The notes under the pieces are model-generated. The model was not told the origin of the DNA. It saw only the letters and a list, made by a program, of their open reading frames with translations, and did no database searches. The translations under genes and the position numbers were made by a program. Of a stretch of 64,000 nt of DNA, positions 56,683 to 64,000 are shown piece after piece. Source of the stretch: Immersiella caudata. Lineage: Eukaryota; Ascomycota; Sordariomycetes; Sordariales; Lasiosphaeriaceae. Numbering within the stretch: position 1 is the first letter of the stretch; each line of letters opens with the position of its first letter. Location: assembly GCA_030512335.1 (NCBI GenBank), contig JAULSU010000002.1, forward strand, positions 806,001 to 870,000, given 5' to 3'.

Positions 56683-59600
56683 ATGTAAGTACCTCATTGC
56701 TCCCCCTCATCCTACCCCTTTCGGCTCAACGGTCTTTATTGGGTGACCTCAAATGCTGAGACACTGTAAAGGAAGTTCGGAAAGCAGATTCAGAAGCGTC
56801 AGCTCGAGGTGCCCGAGTACGCTGCCAGCTTTGTAAATTACAAGGCGTTGAAGAAGGTAAGTCCCGGCTTAGTTTCTTGTGTAAGAGGTCAGGGGTGAAT
56901 CTGTGGTGGTAAAACCGCGGCATTACTACGACAGAGCATATGGACGACGTTACAACCCACTTCAGGGATGGATCTTGCCAACTTGCACGGAATGTGTGTC
57001 ACTGATTTCAACATGCACAGCTCATCAAAAAGCTCTCGGCTACCCCCGTTCTCGCTTCGCAAAATGACATTCGTCGGCTTGAGTCGGTCGACTCGCAAGC
57101 CGCTCTCCAGGCCAACAAGGCCACGTTCTTCTTCCAACTCGTGAGTAACCGTCTTAGCAAACGGCGTGGCGCGTGCTGACAGCTAGTAGGAGCGCGAGCT
57201 CGAGAAAGTCAACGCCTTCTACCTGCAAAAGGAGGCAGAGGTGCGATTAAGCTTTCAACGTCCAATAGTAGCTATTTTTCCCCACCTCTAACGGTTCTTA
57301 GCTCAAAATCCGCCTGAAGACCCTGCTAGACAAGAAAAAGGTGTTGAGATCGCGGAGCCATGGAATATCCAGAAGATCTGCTAAGTTCACAACGCTCCAA
57401 GAGGGGTTCCAGCAGTTCACCAACGACTTGAACAAGCTTCAACAGTTTGTCGAGATCAACGGCACCGCCTTCTCTAAAATTCTGAAGAAATGGGACAAGA
57501 CCTCCAAATCCAAGACCAAGGAGCTGTACCTGTCCAGAGCGGTCGAGGTCCAGCCGTTCTTCAATGCTACCGTCATCAGCGAGCTGTCGGACCAGGCCAC
57601 AACAAGTCTCCAAGAACTAGGAGCGTGGGCGGACGGCGATAACGTCAGCTTCGAGGGTCGCCCGGACCACATCGTCAGCAGCCAGAATCTGCTAGGGACT
57701 GACGAAGGGGATGCCGACACGCTTCTTCTTGATACCGTGCTTTCTGGTGGGCTAGACCAGCTGCGAGACTTGCTGGGACGGATGAAGGCCTCATCGGACT
57801 CCAGCGGCGCCATGGACATCTCCCTCATGGAGCGAGTCACTCGGACCTTCTTGGCCTCCATCAACGAAGGCCACCTCGACGCCCTCCGAATTCTCTTGGA
57901 GACGGGGCTAGTAGATATCCAGTCGGAAGATGACATCAACGAGCGAAATTGCTTGCACCAGGCCGCCATCTACGGGAATTCGTTCGTGTTGCAATATGGC
58001 CTCTCCAAGGGAGTTGCTGTTGACCGAACTGATGTCTATGGGCGGACACCGCTGCATTATGCCAGTGTACACGGGCGTATTGATATGATCGATGCGTTGT
58101 TGTCAGGTGAGTAAATGCTGGGTCAGTGTTTGTATGGACCTGAAGCTAAGCTAACACATCACAGCCGGGCCCCAGATCATTGATCTTATTGACCATGACA
58201 ACTTCACACCACTCATACACAGCATCGTCCACGGCCATTACGAGTGTGTGAAGATGCTCATCGAGAAGTCGGCCAGGTTAGACCCCGCGTCAGATACGGA
58301 CCACGTGCCCCTGAATCTGGCCTGTGAGCGTGGCTCGGTTCCTATCGTTCAGTTGCTGCTAGAGAACGGAGCTCAGATACTCCCCGACGCAGAGGGGTTA
58401 TATCCTCAACACCTGGTCGCCAGATCCGGGCAGACCCCGGACCTGCTGCTCCTTCTGAAGAGCTACGGCGCGGACCTTGACCAAGTGGATAAGCTCTACG
58501 GCTGGACTCCTTTGGTCCACGCCGCCAGCGAAGGGAATGTCCCTTGTTTGCGAACGCTGTTAGCAAACGGAGCAGATCCCAAGATTTTGGATGAGAAGGA
58601 TCTACCCGCCATGTACTACGCGGCATGGGAGGGCCATTTAGAGTGCATGCAGCTGCTGGCGCCCTTTGACACGGCACCTCGGAAGCCCGCCGCCAGCCCC
58701 ATGCAGCTGTCTGGCTCTCTGGCTCCGATTCCGAGTAGCCTCGAGCCCATGCCCATGTCGCTCGATTTAGACGGAATACCGGCACTAGAGCTCCCGCCCC
58801 CAATCATTCCTCTGCGCCGTTATGGCCACAACTTCCTGGACACTAAAACGGTCGTCCAGATCAACTTTGGCGAGAATGGCGAAATGCCCCTTTCTTTCTT
58901 CCACGACAGCAAGTATCCCGCAGCACGACTCACCATCTCATCCAAGATATCGGACCTCATCCCCAAGAACATCATGCTTCCCTTCCAAGAAGATACCCGA
59001 CTTGTTTCGTTTCAGATCGACAACCTCGAATCTTTTACTCTCGATTTTGACGTTTTCCCGGCTTACGGTGCCAAGGTTATCGCGAAGACGGTTGCTCTGC
59101 CGAGCACATTCCGGACACTACTCAGCAGCTCTCGCAACTGTTGCCTTCCTCTCTTTGATCCGAGACTCCGGGCTATCGGGCAGATCAACTTCCACACTCA
59201 AGTTATCAAGCCATTCCAGGGCAAACCATTGGAGATTACGGACTTTGAGACATATTGGAAAGCCACCAGCCAGCTTGACACGAATACTAGTACCTTCGTA
59301 ACGGGCTCCAGCTTGTCTGGCGACTTTGTTCGAGTCTATGTTCAACACACCAGCGACGGTGTGCCTGTTCTCTGGCCAAGATGGACCGTCCGCTGCGGGG
59401 AGGTCGACATCCCCGTTTCCCGCCTCACGTATTCTCAATTTGCCACTGTCGCCGGCGTCGCAAAACACAAGGAAACGCTCGCTCAGCTCTCTCACTTCAG
59501 CGCAGACCGCATTGCCGAGATTCACACCATCCTTGCTACCGCCGGTGTCACACTTCAAGACGCCCTCGCTCTCCTCCCGCAAGGCATGCACGTCAACATC

Positions 59601-60248
59601 CAAGTTCTCTATCCTACACCAGAGGAAGAACGATCCCACAGCCTCGGACCCAGTGTCGACATCAACACTTTTGTCGACGCTCTTCTCACAAACGTCTTCG
59701 ACCACGCTCGTTCACAGCGCGCTCGGAGTCAGAGTCAGAGCCACAACCCCGTGCGTTCGGTCATGTTCAGCTCTTATAACCCTAGCTTGTGTACCGCCCT
59801 GAACTGGAAGCAGCCGAACTTCCCAGTGTTTTTGTGCAACGACCTTGGCAAGCTGAATGAATCATTGACTGCGGAAGAGGGTGGTGTGGCGATTGATGGG
59901 CGGAGGAGCAGCTCGATCAAGGATGCGGTGAGGACGGCGCAGAGTAATAACCTGATGGGATTATTTGTCTGTTCTAGGTTGTTGGTGAGTGCTTCCTTTT
60001 CCTGGCTGGCTAATCAAGGCGCGATGGAGATATGGAGGGAGGCATGTGCTGACGAACGATAGGATATGGTTCCTGCTCTGATTGACGCCATTAAGTCGTG
60101 CGGGCTGGCTCTGGTGGTGGATCGATCTGGGGAGAAGCAACCTGAGTTCAACCCGTTGGCCGATCCGTTTCCAAGGTTGCCAACCGGAGTGGATGGGTTG
60201 TTAAAGAGTAATGGGGTGTTGAGATTTGATGAGTGCATTGATGTGTAG
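56683..60248 (+). CDS. nuc-2: NUC-2/PHO81, phosphate-sensing CDK inhibitor (SPX-ankyrin-GDPD-like)
   Basis: Senses phosphate status and, on starvation, inhibits the Pho80/Pho85-type (PREG/PGOV) kinase so NUC-1 can act. Seven exons give 1,022 residues: 56683-56684, 56772-56856, 57021-57140, 57190-57240, 57302-58106, 58165-59984, 60063-60248. The start codon is split, with AT at 56683-56684 and G at 56772; only this yields the canonical SPX start MKFGKQIQKRQLEVPEYA. The SPX domain runs to about 175 (KVNAFYLQKEAELKIRLK). About six ankyrin repeats lie at roughly 299-520 (YGRTPLHYASVHGRIDMIDA). The C-terminal region from about 700 resembles GDPD but has lost the metal ligands, with FVRVYVQHTSDGVPVLWPRW where active enzymes have ExD and HD. 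So it should be non-catalytic. Splice sites are GT-AG throughout. Confidence 0.95.
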
Positions 60249-60633
60249 GCGAACTGAGGTGTAAGCGCGGAAGACTGGGGTGTGGGGATTAACCGCCTGA
60301 GGAATCGCATGTGAGGTGGTGTTATAAAGTCGTATGGGGTATGAACTGGAGACGAAAGGTGACAAGCATAGAGAGCGTGAGTATTTGGATATCGCAGGCT
60401 TTGCTGAATTGAATAAGAGGAAGAAAAAGCGGAAGGCATTTTGATTACAAGCCCTTACTTGACCAGGTGGACAATAGCGAAGACACGGGCATAAAAACCA
60501 TCGTGACCATTGAGACTGGGTATGATATCCTAGAGTTCGAGTATGACCAAATCGAGCGGTTTAGAACAGAGGGGTATCTCATTCCGCAGCACAGCACACC
60601 CCAAATAAACCAACCCCCCGAATCCATAGTCCC
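60249..60633. other. Convergent 3' flanks
   Basis: 385 bp between stop codons, with nothing recognisable. Confidence 0.6.
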
Positions 60634-61550
60634 TTAAGCACCCTTATACCCATACCTCAACTTGCTCAACTCGCGTTCCGGATCAACACCCGCCATCATC
60701 ATCTTAGCCACAATCACCACACCATTAATCACCGCCGGCAAGTTCCCCAGCCCTGCCAGTCGCCACACTGCATCCTGATAATACCCCACCAACCACTTAT
60801 GATTCAACCACCCCGCCACCGCGACCACCACCGACAACACCAAGTTCATCACCGGCAGATGTTGCAATAGCGGGCTGCTCGTATCCATATCCACCTCGAG
60901 CGGGAAATTCGCTCTCACTCTTGCCCTTTCTTCCTCCCTTCTCCTCTCCTCCCTCCTGATCCCCTCCCTCGTCTCTTCATCTGTAGAGGAATCATCACTC
61001 CTCCTCCCTCTCCTGCTTTTATTCCGTATCCCCCTCGGCCTCCACCCCTCTTCCCTTTCCCTCCTCTCCCTCTTCTTCTGTCCCCTCCTCGTCAACAACA
61101 GCACAATGCCACCCCACCCACCCTCGATGTTGTCTAGGGCTTTAATCCCCGTCTTCGTGAGAGGGAGGTAATACAGCAGGTACGCGGTTGATAGAAGGGA
61201 GGAAAGCGCGAGGAAGGAGACGAAGAAAGTTTGGGGTGTGAAGAGGCCGATGGTGTAGGGGATGGAGGCGATGCATGGCATGGCGAGGAGGAGTTGACGG
61301 AATTGGGCGTTGCGGCGTTGGTTGTGAGTTACCATGCGTTGGATGAAGGATTCTTGTTCTATCGGGTAGAGAGGGTTAGAGATGGGAGGGACTGGGTGTA
61401 TTGGATGGGATTGGGAAGGAGCGCGGGGTGGAGGGGAGGGGGATAGGTACCTTGCTCATCCATTACGGATGGGGTAGAGTCATCGTCCGAGTCGGGGTCG
61501 TAGGTGAATGTGCGACGCAGGCGCGAGGTGGTATTTTGAAGTCGCTCCAT
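60634..61550 (-). CDS. Predicted four-helix membrane protein, unknown function
   Basis: Two exons (61451-61550, 60634-61358) give 274 residues. The N-terminus (RLRRTFTYDPDSDDDST) is charged and hydrophilic. Two hydrophobic segments lie at about 55-100 (LLLAMPCIASIPYTIGLF and FFVSFLALSSLLSTAYLLYY). A long, extremely charged loop rich in Arg and Glu follows (QKKRERREREEGWR, then REERRREEERARVRA). Two more hydrophobic segments follow at about 200-260 (VMNLVLSVVVAVAGWL and LPAVINGVVIVAKMMMAG), and the protein ends LRYGYKGA. The even number of spans suggests both ends face the same side. I recognise no family. The intron joins DEQ to EQESFIQRM with consensus ends (GTACCT, ATAG). It is convergent with NUC-2. 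Confidence 0.8.
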
Positions 61551-62165
61551 GGCGATGGGATGTGGTGGTTAGGAGGAGGCTGTCGCATGAGGCTGAGGGA
61601 AGAAGCCGTTCGCAACGTTTAGGAACGGGAGCTTCAGAATGACGTTGCATCTTGGCAGCTCTTATCGATAACCCAGAACGATAACATATAAATGCATACA
61701 ATTGACCCATGATAAATGTAAATGCATAGAGCTGTTTCTCGATTGATGCATACGATCAAAATCCGCTTCCCATGTGGCGCAGGATACCTGCCAAGCAGAT
61801 AAGCGAATAGTGCACGGACACGGCGCTAACCAGGTTCGTTGGTGTAACATCACATCCAGGTACAGAACGGCGGCGCAGGCCTCTGAGGCTTCAGCTTCAG
61901 CTTTTCTTCCATCATGAGACTTCCGGCGAGGCAGCACTCTTTTCTGCCACCGGGTGGCATCATCACTGGCCAATTTTCAGTCCTGACCACCCTGCCTTTA
62001 ATCATAATACAATTAATCCTTGGAGAGTACAGCTTCATGAAAAGGGAGCTAAGCTGCGTTCACATAGGTAATTGCACCTCACCTCAAAGTCACCGTAGCA
62101 CTCCACCCTACCATACCTAGGTGCTTACAGCGACACATTAGCAGCGTAACACCTTTACCCTCGCC
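61551..62165. other. Divergent promoter region
   Basis: 615 bp between the four-helix membrane protein and the CYTH gene. No gene-like frame. Confidence 0.6.
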
Positions 62166-62816
62166 ATGGCCGCCATCCGCCAAAAAATCCCCAAAGCCCT
62201 AGCATTTTGCAAATTAGAAGTCGAGCGCAAATTCCGCTCCCTCGCCGTCCCCCAACTGACACAACACGGCGGCACACCCCCCTTCAAGACTTTACACGCC
62301 CTCCCCCTCCAGACCATCCGCGATACCTACTACGACAAAACCAACCTCCTCTCCTCAGCCGGCGCATGGATCCGCCGACGCAATGGCACATGGGAAGCCA
62401 AGATCCGAAAGGGAGGCGACTTCACTAACTCGCAGTTCGAAGAGCTAAACGAGGTCGACGACATCGCGGCCTGCGTCGAGCGCATCACAGGCGTGACGGC
62501 ACACGAACGGGAGGACTTCGGGCTGGTAAATATGGCTGATTTTGTAACCACCCGCGAGACGTGGATTGCGGATGAAGAGTTCCATATTGTGAGAGACAAT
62601 ATGGACTTCGGGCACGAGGTTGGCGAGGTGGAGCTGCAGCGGACGGTGGAGGGGAGGGTTCTGAGCGAGGGGGAGAAGAGGGATGAGATGCGGAGGATGG
62701 ATGAGAGGATTGGGGAGTTTATGAGAAGGTATGAGTGGGCGTTTGCGGAGGGCAAGCCGGTGGGGAAGTTGACGGCGTATTTTGCGAAGATGGGGAAGAG
62801 TTCCTTGGCGGGATGA
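62166..62816 (+). CDS. CYTH-domain phosphatase, thiamine-triphosphatase-like
   Basis: A single exon of 216 residues. CYTH proteins form a tunnel fold that binds and hydrolyses triphosphates with divalent metal. The defining EXEXK motif is present near the start as LEVERKF. Further core elements follow: IRDTYYDKTNLLSSAGAWIR (strand plus the conserved DTYFD-like element), RRRNGTWEAKIRKGG (basic phosphate ligands), FEELNEVDDIA, VTTRETW, and HEVGEVEL, an E-x-E pair in the C-terminal half. Length fits eukaryotic thiamine triphosphatase, so hydrolysis of thiamine triphosphate is the likeliest activity. Inorganic tripolyphosphate or mRNA 5'-triphosphate are alternatives. The ATG used is the first and leaves the EXEXK motif about 18 residues in. 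Confidence 0.88.
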   Translation: MAAIRQKIPKALAFCKLEVERKFRSLAVPQLTQHGGTPPFKTLHALPLQTIRDTYYDKTNLLSSAGAWIRRRNGTWEAKIRKGGDFTNSQFEELNEVDDIAACVERITGVTAHEREDFGLVNMADFVTTRETWIADEEFHIVRDNMDFGHEVGEVELQRTVEGRVLSEGEKRDEMRRMDERIGEFMRRYEWAFAEGKPVGKLTAYFAKMGKSSLAG

Positions 62817-63177
62817 TTGACGGGGTTCACATTGGGTCCGACTTTGTTGGCACCGACGAGAGCTTGGTGGGTAAGATATTCCTCTAATCGTCCCTACTGC
62901 GACAGTGTACAATGAACTCTACTTACAACCTGGCTCTTTTGTAGTTCCTTGACTCGGCCCCCTCCACACGATGTGAGGCGCGACAGGACAACAGTTACAA
63001 TACACTGCTCTCCACAACTGAGACATGTCCATCTTGTGTCACTCACCATCGCTGTCAACGGCGAGCATCTAAGGCTCGGAAGTCAAAGCAACCCATTCAC
63101 GACTATTCTTCAGGGCAGTTCCTAGCGCTCGATACGATTCAGCCGTGGATCGGCTAGTATCAACCTATGTTTCTCGG
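62817..63177. other. Convergent 3' flanks
   Basis: 361 bp between two stop codons, with nothing recognisable. Confidence 0.6.
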
Positions 63178-63923
63178 TTAGACATTCATCTCCAAGACCG
63201 CCTCTTTCAATATGGTATGACATACCACAATCGTCTTGCCGTCTGACTTCCCAGAGTAATATGCCAGTATCGACGGGTTCAACTCTCGAAACTCTTGATG
63301 CCGCTTGTTGAACACCTCAAGCGTGTCCCCAGCTCGGCCCACTCGTCTTGTGATTACTCTGTCTCTGGCTATGTCTTTGGGACAGTCAAAGAACAGGACG
63401 AGATCCGGAGCTCCAAACTGCAATGCGTCAGTCAGTCAGGGTCTAGGTTGGTAGTACAAGTCCATGCTCCGTCGCCACGGCACAGCGTAGCACAGCTGGC
63501 TGGTATACCGGGACTCACCCACCAATGCTTCAAACTCTCTCGCCTGGTCCAACTGCCGAGGAAACCCATCCAAGAGGAGAGTTCGGCCCGCCTCACGACA
63601 CGAAGGTTCCACGAGGTGTGGCTGTAGAACGGGGAGAATCATGTCCGCCGGTAGGAGCTCCCCGCGTTGAATATACCCAATCATCGCTTCGTCCGCGTTG
63701 GGTGACGAGACCGTTTGCCGCAGGAGATCACCGATAGAGAGATGCTGGAAACCGTTATCTTTCGCCAGTATTTTGCACAGGGTACCCTTCCCCGCTCCAG
63801 GAGCACCTGCAGGAGAATTCAGGTTAGTGAGACTTGAAAATATTTCCGGGGTGTCACATAGGTTTTTGTGGTATTACCAATGACGAAGATCACGTCCCGG
63901 GTCCTGCTGGGTGTTGACGCCAT
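63178..63923 (-). CDS. Nucleoside monophosphate kinase (adenylate/UMP-CMP kinase family), divergent
   Basis: Transfers phosphate from ATP to a nucleoside monophosphate. Three exons (63878-63923, 63523-63806, 63178-63417) give 189 residues, slightly short. The P-loop is GAPGAGKGT at residues 16-24. The NMP-binding part has HLSIGDLLRQ, and DGFPRQLDQAREFEAL matches the conserved DGFPR motif. LVLFFDCPKDIARDRVITR is the strand and helix before the lid. The lid is unusual: GRAGDTLEVFNKRHQEF lacks the usual GR-S/T-DD, though Arg positions are kept. The second intron's donor is ambiguous: GTGGGT after GAA GCA TTG keeps the frame, whereas the stronger GTGAGT four bases later does not. The substrate (AMP, UMP or CMP) cannot be told from sequence alone. 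Confidence 0.87.
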
Positions 63924-64000
63924 TCTCACAAGACAGCGGCTTATGCTTCACTCTATTCTGTTACTATCCAAATGAACCGAGAGAGACGGCCGAAAGATGG

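Noticed and set aside
1..64000. Transposons, CRISPR arrays, secondary-metabolite cluster or virus-derived genes
   Set aside because: No transposase, reverse transcriptase, polyketide synthase, NRPS, spaced direct repeats or viral domains were seen in any frame. The genes present are mostly housekeeping.

Overview
The window is nuclear DNA of a filamentous ascomycete (Pezizomycotina, most likely Sordariomycetes). The evidence is short introns of about 50-165 nt with CTAAC-like branch sites, and typical fungal genes: a NUC-2/PHO81 protein with SPX, ankyrin and GDPD-like parts, the DASH subunit DAD2, an ECL1-type zinc protein, and a threonine instead of cysteine at the leptomycin site of exportin-1. 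I assign 18 protein genes and two tRNAs (Gly-GCC, Asn-GTT). Gene models were joined by hand from splice signals. Every multi-exon model keeps an integral reading frame. Family names come from recognised motifs, not from a database search.

Layout. 1-15490 is gene-poor and holds only a small ECL1-like gene (5536-6000). 15491-24112 holds exportin-1 (CRM1) and alanine:glyoxylate aminotransferase on the minus strand, then the retromer subunit VPS29 on the plus strand. 24113-27417 holds shugoshin and DAD2, two chromosome-segregation genes facing away from each other across a 500-bp promoter. 28466-35739 holds an unrecognised basic/coiled-coil protein, a membrane-anchored type-B carboxylesterase and a mucin-like single-pass membrane protein. 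35740-45222 is sparse: tRNA-Gly and one large single-pass membrane protein. 45223-51172 holds a DHX35-type DEAH helicase divergent from a DUF2293 protein. 51717-54972 holds the ESCRT-III subunit VPS20 divergent from the ubiquitin-autophagy adaptor CUE5, with tRNA-Asn between them. 56683-63923 holds NUC-2/PHO81, a four-helix membrane protein, a CYTH-domain phosphatase and a divergent nucleoside monophosphate kinase.

There is no operon-like organisation. Two themes recur by gene content: endosome/autophagy traffic (VPS29, VPS20, CUE5) and chromosome segregation (SGO1, DAD2). The features most worth following are transcript-level: a start codon split by an intron in NUC-2, three GC-AG introns among about 38, two stop-free 66-nt introns, and a coding minisatellite in the DUF2293 gene. 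I saw no transposon, CRISPR array or prokaryotic element. I found no clear new multi-gene system.
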